Translations under genes and position numbers: made by a program
NCBI GenBank assembly: GCA_016207475.1
Contig: JACQPM010000065.1
Span: forward strand, 1-13,070
Source of the DNA: Methanobacteriota archaeon
Lineage (GTDB): Archaea > Hydrothermarchaeota > Hydrothermarchaeia > Hydrothermarchaeales > JACQPM01
DNA: 13,070 nt
Direction: 5' to 3'
In this document: positions 1-6,640 of the stretch, piece after piece
Layout of the letters: every line of letters starts with the position of its first letter
Numbering within the stretch: the stretch's first letter is position 1
The notes under the pieces: model-generated
Seen by the model: only the letters and a program-made list of their open reading frames with translations
Databases searched by the model: none
What the model was told of the DNA's origin: nothing

Positions 1-628
1 TCACTATAAAGGCAGCTCCAGGGCCAGGGATGAGAAACTCAGGGACGAGGGCATCTCCCGGGTCTTCGATGTCTTTTTGCCTGAAAAGGACTTCCTCCTC
101 CTGGAGAAAGGGTTCCGCAGGGTCCTGGAGGATATGGAGGGGGACTACACCATAAGATCTCTCCTGGCGGAGGTGGGGCGGAAGGTGCGGGACAGGCGCT
201 CCATCCTGAGGGCCGCCGCCGATGTGGGGGTGCCCGTCTTCTGCCCGGGCCTGGCGGACTCCATGCTGGGCCTCCACGCCTGGCTCGAGGCCGAGAAGGG
301 GCGTCTGAGGGTGGACGCCCTGCGGGACATGAAGGAGATCGTGGAGCTCTGCTTTGGGGCCGGGAAGAGCGGCGCCGTCTTCATAGGCGGCGGGGTCCCG
401 AAGAACTTCATCCTCCAGGCCATGCTCGTCTCCCCCAACACCTTCGACTACGCGATACAGATAACCATGGACCGCCCGGAGACCGGCGGGCTCTCGGGGG
501 CCACCCTGGAGGAGGCGATCTCCTGGGGGAAGGTGGGAAAAAAGGCCCGGAAGGCGACGGTCTACTCAGATGCCACCATCGCCCTGCCCGTGATCTTCGC
601 GGCCCTCCTGGAGAGAACCAAAAAGTAA
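1..628 (+). CDS. Deoxyhypusine synthase family protein, 3' part (5' end outside window)
   Basis: The open frame enters from the left edge (codons begin at base 2) and ends at TAA 626-628, giving about 208 C-terminal residues of a family usually 300-380 aa long. DHS uses NAD to transfer the aminobutyl group of spermidine to a lysine of aIF5A, the first step of hypusine formation. Family hallmarks seen are HYKG near the start, GAVFIGGGVPKN (about 371-406), DYAIQI, and EEAISWGKV, whose Lys codon at 530-532 matches catalytic Lys329 of human DHS. The usual VYADAS is VYSDAT here. Odd points: by my alignment, the residues matching human His288, Asp313 and Asp316 are Asn, Thr and Leu, while Glu323, Trp327 and Lys329 are kept. 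It may be a DHS-like paralogue using another amine donor or acceptor. Family assignment is firm; exact substrate is not. A TTG at 77 is internal and is not the start. Confidence 0.9.
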   Translation, partial: HYKGSSRARDEKLRDEGISRVFDVFLPEKDFLLLEKGFRRVLEDMEGDYTIRSLLAEVGRKVRDRRSILRAAADVGVPVFCPGLADSMLGLHAWLEAEKGRLRVDALRDMKEIVELCFGAGKSGAVFIGGGVPKNFILQAMLVSPNTFDYAIQITMDRPETGGLSGATLEEAISWGKVGKKARKATVYSDATIALPVIFAALLERTKK

Positions 629-655
629 TTAAGCTCTCCCATGCGAGGGTTGGCC

Positions 656-760
656 ATGGCCAAGCCTAAAAAGAGGGACAAGGAGAGGAAGGGGGATACC
701 AAGAGCGAGCTGATAGAGAAGAAGCGCCTGGGGGAGGTGGTGGAGGGGGAGCTCCGCTAA
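656..760 (+). CDS. Small highly charged protein, 34 aa, unknown
   Basis: An ATG at 656 opens 34 codons ending TAA 758-760. The product starts MAKPKKRDKERKGDTK and is extremely rich in Lys, Arg and Glu. It begins 27 bases after the upstream DHS-family stop, same strand, so it could be the last gene of that transcript. An in-frame ATG at 641 would add five residues; GAGGG just before 656 could serve as a ribosome binding site for the later start. Its last four bases overlap the 3' end of the converging gene at 757-975. I recognise no family. It may be a real small basic protein or a chance ORF in GC/AG-rich DNA; codon usage resembles the neighbours. Confidence 0.4.
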   Translation: MAKPKKRDKERKGDTKSELIEKKRLGEVVEGELR

Positions 761-975
761 TAGGTACCCTTCTTCAGGGGCTCCTTCGTAGTCCCGGCCG
801 CCAGGTTGAACTTCTGGGAGACGATCTTCTGGGCCGTGAACTCGAAGAGCTTGGCGTACTCCGGGGCCACCTGCTTCTTCACCTCCTCGATGATCTCCTC
901 CCGAGCCTTCGGCTCCAGGAAGTTGAGGAACTCGGGGGACGGTACTTCTATGTTGATAATTTTTACGTCAGCCAT
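757..975 (-). CDS. Hypothetical protein, 72 aa, divergent from the restriction gene
   Basis: The 72-codon gene reads leftwards from ATG at 975-973 to TAG at 759-757. A strong Shine-Dalgarno sequence GAGGTGA (minus strand, 985-979) lies three bases before the ATG, the best support that it is real. The product has a beta-like start (MADVKIINIEVPSP) followed by an amphipathic helical stretch rich in Glu and Lys, then a basic tail. No signal peptide, membrane segment, zinc motif or helix-turn-helix is evident. It is transcribed away from the type IIG restriction-modification gene from a 96-base shared intergenic region and converges on the mini-ORF at 656-760. Function unknown; a controller role for the neighbouring enzyme is conceivable from position only, and no DNA-binding fold is visible. 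Confidence 0.7.
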   Translation of the reverse strand: MADVKIINIEVPSPEFLNFLEPKAREEIIEEVKKQVAPEYAKLFEFTAQKIVSQKFNLAAGTTKEPLKKGTY

Positions 976-1071
976 ACTTCACCTCGCGCATTTTTACAAA
1001 CTCTCTCCCTCGGGGGATAAAAATCTTTCTGCGGCCTCAGAGCAGGTTTTTTATCCCTGGAGGGCCCAATA
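976..1071. promoter_or_regulatory. Divergent promoter region of the 72-aa gene and the RM gene
   Basis: This 96-base gap is AT-richer than the genes. One AT block, ATAAAAAT at 1017-1024 (ATTTTTAT on the other strand), lies about 50 bases before both starts and could act as TATA box in either direction. The plus-strand gene has GGAGG at 1059-1063, eight bases before GTG 1072. The minus-strand gene has GAGGTGA at 979-985. A second AT stretch at 990-998 is nearer the minus gene. Transcription starts are inferred from the usual archaeal TATA spacing of about 25 bases. Confidence 0.5.
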
Positions 1072-4000
1072 GTGCTTGGGATGGTCCAGCTGAGCCTCTC
1101 GCCGGTGGTGAGCCAGAACCTCTTCTCCCAGAACTATCTCCAGGACCGTTTGAAGGAGATGCCAATATGGCGGGAGCTGGATCATGAGATGGCCTTCGAG
1201 AAGGTCAAATGGCTCTACGATAAGGAGAAAGGGAATCTCGAGCGGTACAACGAGGCCCAACTGGAGGACCACTTCATAAAGCCGGTCCTGCGCATCCTCG
1301 GGCACGCCTTTGAGGTCCAGGCCGAGAGCGGCAGGAGCGCCCTAACCCCAGACTACGCCTTCTTTTCTGACGATGCTGCGAGAGTGGAAGCTCTCCCATC
1401 CAAGGGGGAGAAAGGGTTTTACGCCAAGGCCGTAGCCGTGGGGGACGCCAAGAAGTGGGGCACGCCCCTGGACAAGAAGTCGGGGGAGAGGGCCAAGTAT
1501 GCCCAGGACAACCCCTCCTTCCAGATCGACATCTACCTGAGGGATATGGGGCTTCAGTGGGGCATCCTGACCAATGGCCGTTACTGGCGGATATACTACG
1601 AGAAGACCAGCCACCGCCTGGACAGCTACTTTGAGGTGGACTTGGCCACGATCCTGGACGCCGGCTCCAAGAGTGGCTTCGATCCCAAGATAGAATTCAA
1701 GTTCTTCTACCTCTTCTTCAGGAGGGAGGCCTTCCTCAAGGACGCCACCGGGAAGAACGTCCTCCAACACACCTACGACGAGAGCTACAACTACGCCAAG
1801 AGGGTCGAGGACAGCCTGGAGAAGAGCGTCTACAAAGCCCTGAGGGTCCTGGCCCAGGGCTTCTTTGCCTGGCCCACCAACAGCCTGAAGCCAGACCCAG
1901 GGACGATAGACTTAGTCCACAGGAACTGCCTCATCCTCCTCTACCGCCTCCTCTTCATCCTCTACGCCGACAGCAAAGGGACCCTAAGGGTCCGGGATAA
2001 CGAGTACTTCGATATAAACAAGATCAAGTTCAAGGCCTTCACCGGCAGGAGGGCAGGGACCCTAACGGAGCATGCCCCGGAGTTCTGGAATAAGCTTAAT
2101 GAGATCTTCGCCCTCATCGACGAGGGGAGCGAGGCCCGGGGAATAAAGAAGGAGGAGCTCTATATACCGCCCTACAATGGTGGGCTCTTCGACCGGAGGG
2201 AGCACTCTTTCCTAAATGAAAAGAAGGTGGGGGACAGGTACCTGGCCGAGGTCCTGGAGTTCCTGACCATGAACACCGAGGGCGAGATGCCCCAGTCCAT
2301 CGACTACTCGCCCCTGGAGATAAGGCACCTGGGTTCCATCTACGAGGGGCTCCTGGAGTACAAGATCCGGGTGGCTGAAGAGGACTTGGTGGCGGTGAAA
2401 GAGAAAGACAAGCAGGTCTGGATACCAAAGGAGAAGGCCCAGGGAAAGAAGCTGGACGAGGCCCAGAAGGGGGAACTCTACCTAGTCACGGACAAGGGGG
2501 AGCGGAAGGCGACGGGCTCCTACTACACGCCCGACTACATCGTCAAGTACATCGTCGAGAACACCCTTGGACCTGTTGTCGAAGAGAAGCTGAAAGGGGC
2601 GAGGACCAACGAAGAGAAGATAGAGGCCATCCTGTCCATCAAGGTACTGGACCCGGCCATGGGCTCCGGCCACTTCCTGGTGGAGGCCACCGAGTACCTG
2701 GCCAAGCGGATCATCCCCTTCCTGGACCCAGAGAAGCTCGGGGAGGAGAAGGAGATCGAGTGGGCCCGGAGGGAGGTGGCCAAGAGGTGCATCCACGGCG
2801 TTGACCTGAATCCATTGGCCACGGAGCTGGCCAAGCTCTCCCTCTGGCTCTCGACCTTCGAGCCCAACAGGCCCCTCTCCTTCCTGGACCACCACCTGAG
2901 GGTGGGGAACTCGCTCATCGGGGCCGACATCCGCCACTTGGGTAAGCACCCGACGGAGGTTGAGAGTAGCACCGCACCGACCTTCATCTCCGACTTCATG
3001 GACAAGGAGGTCCAGGAGAAGATCGAGATCTTCGCGAACATGCACCTCGCGATCATGCGGATGGCCGAGGAGAGCGTCAAGGACATAAAGCTCAAGGAGG
3101 CCACCTACGAGCAGTTCAGGGCCGACCCCTTCCGCCAGGCCTTCAAGCAACTGGCGAACCTCCACACCTCCTACTGGCTGGGCAACAAATATTCGAAGGA
3201 CGAGTACTACGAGGCCCTGGAGGCCTTCCGCCAGTTCTCCAGGGACCGCTCGAAGTGGGAGAAGGTAAGAGAAAGAGAGTACTTCAAGAGGGCCCAGGAG
3301 CTCGCCGAGGAGAAGAGGTTCTTCCACTGGATGCTCGCCTTCCCGGACATCTTCTTCGGCGAGAGGCAGGAGAATCCTGGGTTCGATGCGGTGGTGGGGA
3401 ATCCACCGTATGTAAGGATTTACAGAGGGACTATCTCAGAGGAAGACGCTAGTTACTATCCCCGTATTTACAAGTCAGCGCACATGAAGTTTGACTTATA
3501 CGTTCTTTTTATAGAACTTTCTTTGGCCTTACTTCGAGCAAGGGCATACTTCAGCATGATAGTACCTGACAAATTCATGACTTCTCCTTATGGGGGCCCA
3601 ATTCGGGATATTCTCCTCGGAAACAAAATCATTTCTCTATTAGATGTACGAGATAGACAAGTTTTCGAGGGGGTGGCGGTAAACAATGTAGTGCCTGTTG
3701 TATCTAAAAATAAGCCGGATAAATCATGGGCAGTGGATTTGATACGCCTTTCTCCAGAAAATACTCCCTACGCAGTAAGCACCTTTGCTCAAGAGAATTT
3801 CCAAAACTTTCCTGATAAACAATTCCGAATAGATGCCAACTCAAGCACGTTGAAAATACGAGAAAGGATCGATGCAAATGCCATCTCTCTGGGGAGTATA
3901 TGCTACGTCAACTGGGGTCTTCGTACTGGTACAGCAGAAAAAACCCAAGAGATGATAACTTCTCAGCCACCAGGGTCGTCAAGTAAACTGCTTATACGCG

Positions 4001-4947
4001 GAGAAGATATCGAAGATCGATACAGTCTAAATTTTGCCAACGATAGATACATAGATTACGATCCCAGCCGGCTTTACAACCCAATGTTTCCAGAGTTCTT
4101 TGAAAATGAAAAACTCGTATTTCGTAAAATCAGCGGTCCAAAGGGATTGATGGCCGTTTACGATGACCAAAATCTCTATGGTTTCTCTACGGTGATCATC
4201 TGCGTCAATCATCGGAATTTAGAAGGAGTCAAGCGTCCTGGCGTTATACCCCCTCCTGCAGAAGCTATAGAATACAAAAATCTTAGATACGTTCTTGTTT
4301 TATGCAATTCGAGTCTTGTGAGATGGTACTATACTCAAATTTTCTCCGATAATCTTAGCGTCGTTCCTAATCAAATCAAAGCTCTTCCAATCCGCCGCAT
4401 CTCCTTCACCACGCCCCAGGACCGCCGCGCCGCCCTGGTGGAGGAGGCAAAGGCCCTCTACTCCACATATCTAAGCTCCTCCGACAGCCGGAAGCTCCTC
4501 GACTTCGTTGGGATGCGCCTCGACGCCAAGCCCGAGGAGTCCGACATCGTCCACGACCTCCTCGCCTTCCTGGCGGAGCGGATGATCGAGACGAACAAGG
4601 AGAAGAACGCCGAGATCAAGGGCTTCCTGGGCTGGCTGGAGAGGGAGGTCGGGGCCAAGGTCGAGGACCTCCAGAATAAGACGACCATAAAGGAATACTA
4701 CGACCCCGACCATCCCTTCGAGGAGCTGGTCAAGGTCCTGAAGAAGAACAAGGCCAAGCTCTCCACAGACCCGGGCCGCAGGGAGTTCCAGGAGAAGCTG
4801 AAGCAGGAGTACGACTCCAGCACCTCGAAGCTCGGCCCCCTCCTGGCCAAGATCGAGAACACCGACCTCCTCATCGACCAGATCGTCTACAGGCTCTACG
4901 GCCTCACGGGGGAGGAGATAAAGGTCGTGGAGGGGGCTGGAGGGTAA
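1072..4947 (+). CDS. Type IIG restriction-modification enzyme (Eco57I-like N6-adenine methylase fused to nuclease)
   Basis: This 1291-aa single chain should both cut and methylate DNA. Order seen: an N-terminal nuclease domain with a PD-(D/E)XK-like signature, P93-D94 followed by D125-A-K127; a helical linker; then a gamma-class adenine methylase with motif X (SYYTPDYI, about 483-490), motif I DPAMGSGHF (527-535), motif II acidic D578 in GVDLNP, and catalytic NPPY (777-780). A variable target recognition region follows, then a conserved helical C-terminus ending in a DQIVYRLYGLT-type tail common in this family. All catalytic motifs appear intact with no frameshift. GTG 1072 is chosen because GGAGG lies eight bases upstream; ATG 1081 is an alternative. 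Residues after NPPY up to about 1105 are encoded by much AT-richer DNA, suggesting replacement of the specificity part. The stop codon abuts the promoter of the next gene. Recognition sequence cannot be read. Confidence 0.93.
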   Translation: MLGMVQLSLSPVVSQNLFSQNYLQDRLKEMPIWRELDHEMAFEKVKWLYDKEKGNLERYNEAQLEDHFIKPVLRILGHAFEVQAESGRSALTPDYAFFSDDAARVEALPSKGEKGFYAKAVAVGDAKKWGTPLDKKSGERAKYAQDNPSFQIDIYLRDMGLQWGILTNGRYWRIYYEKTSHRLDSYFEVDLATILDAGSKSGFDPKIEFKFFYLFFRREAFLKDATGKNVLQHTYDESYNYAKRVEDSLEKSVYKALRVLAQGFFAWPTNSLKPDPGTIDLVHRNCLILLYRLLFILYADSKGTLRVRDNEYFDINKIKFKAFTGRRAGTLTEHAPEFWNKLNEIFALIDEGSEARGIKKEELYIPPYNGGLFDRREHSFLNEKKVGDRYLAEVLEFLTMNTEGEMPQSIDYSPLEIRHLGSIYEGLLEYKIRVAEEDLVAVKEKDKQVWIPKEKAQGKKLDEAQKGELYLVTDKGERKATGSYYTPDYIVKYIVENTLGPVVEEKLKGARTNEEKIEAILSIKVLDPAMGSGHFLVEATEYLAKRIIPFLDPEKLGEEKEIEWARREVAKRCIHGVDLNPLATELAKLSLWLSTFEPNRPLSFLDHHLRVGNSLIGADIRHLGKHPTEVESSTAPTFISDFMDKEVQEKIEIFANMHLAIMRMAEESVKDIKLKEATYEQFRADPFRQAFKQLANLHTSYWLGNKYSKDEYYEALEAFRQFSRDRSKWEKVREREYFKRAQELAEEKRFFHWMLAFPDIFFGERQENPGFDAVVGNPPYVRIYRGTISEEDASYYPRIYKSAHMKFDLYVLFIELSLALLRARAYFSMIVPDKFMTSPYGGPIRDILLGNKIISLLDVRDRQVFEGVAVNNVVPVVSKNKPDKSWAVDLIRLSPENTPYAVSTFAQENFQNFPDKQFRIDANSSTLKIRERIDANAISLGSICYVNWGLRTGTAEKTQEMITSQPPGSSSKLLIRGEDIEDRYSLNFANDRYIDYDPSRLYNPMFPEFFENEKLVFRKISGPKGLMAVYDDQNLYGFSTVIICVNHRNLEGVKRPGVIPPPAEAIEYKNLRYVLVLCNSSLVRWYYTQIFSDNLSVVPNQIKALPIRRISFTTPQDRRAALVEEAKALYSTYLSSSDSRKLLDFVGMRLDAKPEESDIVHDLLAFLAERMIETNKEKNAEIKGFLGWLEREVGAKVEDLQNKTTIKEYYDPDHPFEELVKVLKKNKAKLSTDPGRREFQEKLKQEYDSSTSKLGPLLAKIENTDLLIDQIVYRLYGLTGEEIKVVEGAGG
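3412..4385 (+). other. AT-rich mosaic segment encoding the specificity region of the RM gene
   Basis: Base composition changes abruptly inside one open frame. Hand counts of 60-base blocks give 60% GC at 3301-3360, 35% at 3481-3540, 32% at 4261-4320 and 65% at 4501-4560. Codon choice changes with it (more AGA, CTT, TTT, GAA). The left edge falls at the NPPY motif and the right edge just before the LPIRRISF segment. The block therefore covers the last methylase motifs and the target recognition domain, the part that sets DNA specificity. Horizontal replacement of this segment is the natural inference; relaxed selection is less likely given the sharp edges. Confidence 0.8.
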
Positions 4948-4987
4948 TTTTATATACCAACCCCTCGCTCTATGTAGGTGGGCTATC
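4946..4987 (+). promoter_or_regulatory. TATA-box promoter and RBS of the first acylphosphatase-like gene
   Basis: TTTTATATA at 4948-4956 immediately follows the RM stop codon (4945-4947) and is a near-consensus archaeal TATA box. AGGTGGG at 4976-4982 precedes ATG 4988 by five bases. The same arrangement, nearly base for base, recurs at 6778-6818. Confidence 0.75.
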
Positions 4988-5557
4988 ATGCCGCTGATGA
5001 GGACTGAGCTCTTAGTGTCTGGGTGGGTCCAGAAGGTTGGGTATCGATCCTTCGTCTACCGGCAGGCGTATGATCTGGACATCACTGGCACCGTAGAGAA
5101 TCTGAGAGACGGCACGGTCAGGATCGTGGCCGAGGGGGAGGCCGAGAAGATCCAAGAGTTCCAGAAGGCCCTCTGGGTCAAGGAGTTCCCCATCCGGGTG
5201 GAGGGGGTACAGACAGCGAGGGAAGGAAAGATAGAGAAGAGGTCCCACGGAGTATTTTCCATTGTCCGAACTGAGGAAGAGAAAAGTTTCGAGGGAGTGC
5301 TGGATAAGCTCGACCTGGGAACTCGGTATCTCATTGTGATGGGAGAGGGCGTCAGATCGGCAGGGGTAGAGGTAGGATCTAGAATAGAGGCCTTCCAGAA
5401 GGCCACCGTCGCCTCCTTCCTTGACCTGGATGAGAAGTACGGGAAGGTCTCGACGTATCTGGAGGAGATCGCCAAGACCAATCAAGAGACCTCCAAGCAC
5501 CTAGAACGCCTCTCCAAGCTGGTCGAAAGGATAGCCGAGGAGAGGGCCCACCGATAG
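4988..5557 (+). CDS. Acylphosphatase-domain protein with coiled-coil tail, copy 1
   Basis: This 189-aa protein has an N-terminal acylphosphatase domain (about 1-95) and a helical C-terminal half. Acylphosphatases hydrolyse carboxyl-phosphate bonds of small acyl phosphates or phosphorylated enzymes. The signature SGWVQKVGYR (11-20) is present, with R20 matching the phosphate-binding Arg, and N38 in GTVENLRDG matches the catalytic Asn, so the domain could be active. Stand-alone acylphosphatases are only about 90-100 aa; here about 90 residues are added. From 161 they fall into heptads (IAKTNQE, TSKHLER, LSKLVER, IAEERAH), indicating a coiled coil and probably oligomerisation or partner binding. 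It starts 40 bases after the RM gene with its own TATA box and RBS (ATG 4988). A close paralogue lies at 6819-7430. No membrane segment is seen, so it is probably cytoplasmic. Its biological role is unknown; association with the RM gene is by position and shared duplication. Confidence 0.88.
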   Translation: MPLMRTELLVSGWVQKVGYRSFVYRQAYDLDITGTVENLRDGTVRIVAEGEAEKIQEFQKALWVKEFPIRVEGVQTAREGKIEKRSHGVFSIVRTEEEKSFEGVLDKLDLGTRYLIVMGEGVRSAGVEVGSRIEAFQKATVASFLDLDEKYGKVSTYLEEIAKTNQETSKHLERLSKLVERIAEERAHR

Positions 5558-5563
5558 CGCGTA

Positions 5564-5590
5564 AATGCCCTCATCGATTGGGTGGTATGA
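5564..5590 (+). pseudogene. RM tail remnant A (very short)
   Basis: Six bases after the first acylphosphatase-like gene the DNA reads NALIDWVV followed by TGA. The NALID start matches the fragment after the second paralogue (7438-7482) and resembles the LIDQIV segment of the RM C-terminus, with most of the tail deleted. It is too short to prove alone; the matching position behind both paralogues is the argument. Its TGA overlaps the ATG of the next gene (5587). Confidence 0.45.
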
Positions 5591-5790
5591 AGGGCATAGA
5601 TTCACAGAAATCCGAGACCCAGGTTAAGATCACTGGATACGGATCAAAGCGGAGGTGGATGATTATGGACCGGGATGAAACGAGATCTCTGGCAAGGGCC
5701 CTCAAGAAGATCTGGGACCGGAGGGTGGGGAAGGGCGAGGTAGAGATCACCGTGGATGACTCCGGGAGGAGGATCATAGCCATACGGTAA
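5587..5790 (+). CDS. Hypothetical protein, 67 aa
   Basis: The frame runs from ATG 5587 to TAA 5788-5790. An upstream in-frame TTG at 5578 would add three residues; GGTGG at 5581-5585 is too close to 5587 to be a normal RBS, so the start is uncertain. The product begins with a polar segment and a short beta-like stretch (TQVKITGYG), followed by a basic helix (ETRSLARALKKIWDRR) and a beta hairpin (GEVEITVDDSGRRIIAIR), a compact alpha/beta pattern. I recognise no family. It lies between two RM-tail remnants, so it may be a cassette gene that arrived together with them. Its composition fits the neighbours. Confidence 0.6.
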   Translation: MKGIDSQKSETQVKITGYGSKRRWMIMDRDETRSLARALKKIWDRRVGKGEVEITVDDSGRRIIAIR

Positions 5791-5798
5791 GCGGTCAA

Positions 5799-5864
5799 GA
5801 CCAGATCGTCTACAGGCTCTATGGGCTCACCGAAGAGGAGATAAAGGTGGTGGAGGGCGGGTGA
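5799..5864 (+). pseudogene. RM tail remnant B
   Basis: Read from 5799, this piece encodes DQIVYRLY, GLTEEE, IKVVEGG and then TGA. It matches the last 23 codons of the RM gene (4876-4947) almost residue for residue. A run of 23 bases starting at 5799 is identical to 4876-4898. No start codon, RBS or preceding methylase sequence exists, so it is a 3' relic. It lies eight bases after the 67-aa gene and just before the promoter of the next operon. Confidence 0.85.
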
Positions 5865-5872
5865 GGGAGCCA

Positions 5873-5909
5873 AAAGCTATATGACGGTAAAAGGGGAGGT
5901 ATTACTGAG
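5873..5909 (+). promoter_or_regulatory. Promoter and RBS of the DUF5678-like/protease operon
   Basis: AAGCTATATGA at 5876-5886 is a fair archaeal TATA box about 30 bases before the start. GGGAGGT at 5894-5900 is a good Shine-Dalgarno nine bases before ATG 5910. The RM tail remnant ends only eight bases upstream, so this promoter, like those of the acylphosphatase genes, abuts a tail copy. Confidence 0.55.
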
Positions 5910-6146
5910 ATGGAAGAGGCAACTGAGATAGACAAGAAGGCCGCTCTCGTATACGAGGCCCACAGGCGGGAGCTGGAGTCCAAACACACCGGCAGGGTCG
6001 TGGCCCTGGACCTGGACGAGGGCGACGTGGCGGCGGTGGGCGACGACCCCTCGGAGGTCAGCCTCCAGGCTGAGAGTCTCCGCCCGGCCCACAGGCTCTT
6101 CGTCAGGCGCGTCGGCAGGTCGCCGGCGGTCCTGAGGATGCGCTAG
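5910..6146 (+). CDS. DUF5678-like small protein, first gene of protease pair
   Basis: This 78-aa protein has a charged N-terminal helix (MEEATEIDKKAALVYEAHRRELESKH) followed by HTGRVVALDLDEGDVAAVGDD and a later helix and basic beta end (HRLFVRRVGRSP). The pattern 'polypeptide carries on, binds G-K/R-V-V-A... V-A-V-G-D' with a helix after it resembles the DUF5678 family of short archaeal and bacterial proteins. These often sit next to small retropepsin-like proteases; I recall this from general knowledge, not from a search. ATG 5910 is supported by GGGAGGT nine bases upstream. The stop is three bases before the protease-like gene at 6150, so the two are almost certainly co-transcribed and perhaps translationally coupled. 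Function unknown; an inhibitor, substrate or antitoxin-like partner of the protease is possible. Confidence 0.78.
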   Translation: MEEATEIDKKAALVYEAHRRELESKHTGRVVALDLDEGDVAAVGDDPSEVSLQAESLRPAHRLFVRRVGRSPAVLRMR

Positions 6147-6149
6147 CGG

Positions 6150-6512
6150 ATGGTCAGGCTCAATTACATAGACGACGACCCTCCAGTACTGGTCAAGCTG
6201 ATCAACCGCAAGAGGGGCAGTGAGAAAGAGGCGTACGCCTATGCCGACACCGGCTCCGACTCCCTGGCCATCCCGAGGGACCTCTGGCTCGATCTTGACC
6301 TGGGCTTCTCCAACAGGGCCGTCATCTCCACAGTAGGCGGGACGGCCACGAGCTGGTACTCCCACCTGGACGTGGAGCTCCTCGGAGAGCGCCATAAAAG
6401 CGTGATGGTCTTCTACCAGGAGGAGGGTGATGTCCTCCTTGGGAGGAGCGTCATGGACCGCTACAGGCTCACCTTCGATGGCCCGAACAAGACCCTGGAG
6501 ATAGAGAAGTGA
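6150..6512 (+). CDS. Retropepsin-like aspartyl protease (clan AA, AF_0612-like)
   Basis: This 120-aa protein has the single-domain architecture of clan AA proteases that work as homodimers. The catalytic signature D33-T34-G35-S36 sits in YADTGSDSLAIP. The C-terminal DVLLGRSVMDRYRLTFDG matches the conserved 'LLGR..L..Y.L..D' segment of the family, and the final LEIEK strand fits. The AF_0612 family, as I recall, usually has DTGF; here it is DTGS, a standard retropepsin motif. No signal peptide or membrane segment is seen, so it should act in the cytoplasm. It follows the DUF5678-like gene by three bases, with GAGG at 6134-6137 as possible RBS. Its TGA (6510-6512) overlaps the GTG of a 39-aa ORF. 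Substrate unknown. Confidence 0.82.
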   Translation: MVRLNYIDDDPPVLVKLINRKRGSEKEAYAYADTGSDSLAIPRDLWLDLDLGFSNRAVISTVGGTATSWYSHLDVELLGERHKSVMVFYQEEGDVLLGRSVMDRYRLTFDGPNKTLEIEK

Positions 6513-6628
6513 GAAATATCGGCAGAAAGTTCTACAAAGGCGTTGAACTCCTGAAAGAGATCAAATCTGACACCACCACTTTGTACGACATAAAGACAAT
6601 CCTGAATGGCATCGAAGAGAAGCTTTGA
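6509..6628 (+). CDS. Small ORF, 39 aa, coupled to the protease gene
   Basis: GTG 6509 overlaps the protease stop (GTGA), the classic arrangement for translational coupling, and the frame runs to TGA 6626-6628. The product begins MRNIGRKFYKGVELLKEI and continues as a helical, moderately charged peptide ending GIEEKL. Base composition is AT-richer than the preceding gene. No family is recognised. The same reading frame continues after the stop into the RM tail remnant at 6641, so it could alternatively be the residue of an older gene. Real small protein or relic cannot be separated from sequence alone. Confidence 0.4.
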   Translation: MRNIGRKFYKGVELLKEIKSDTTTLYDIKTILNGIEEKL

Positions 6629-6640
6629 GGCAGCCCGCTC

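Larger units (their letters stand above)
4828..5577 (+). repeat. Duplicated module, copy 1 (RM tail + promoter + acylphosphatase-coiled-coil gene)
   Basis: Direct repeat partner of 6659-7452. It begins in the last 39 codons of the RM gene, runs through the TATA box and ribosome binding site, covers the acylphosphatase-like gene and ends in a short decayed RM-tail fragment. Homology is very high from 4855 to 5000 and around 5080-5150, weaker in the middle of the gene where the two proteins diverge, and high again at the gene end. Confidence 0.8.

Noticed and set aside
2482..3327. 281-codon open frame on the minus strand inside the RM gene
   Set aside because: Overlaps the conserved methylase motifs on the other strand and has a Leu/Val/Gly-biased shadow composition with no RBS.
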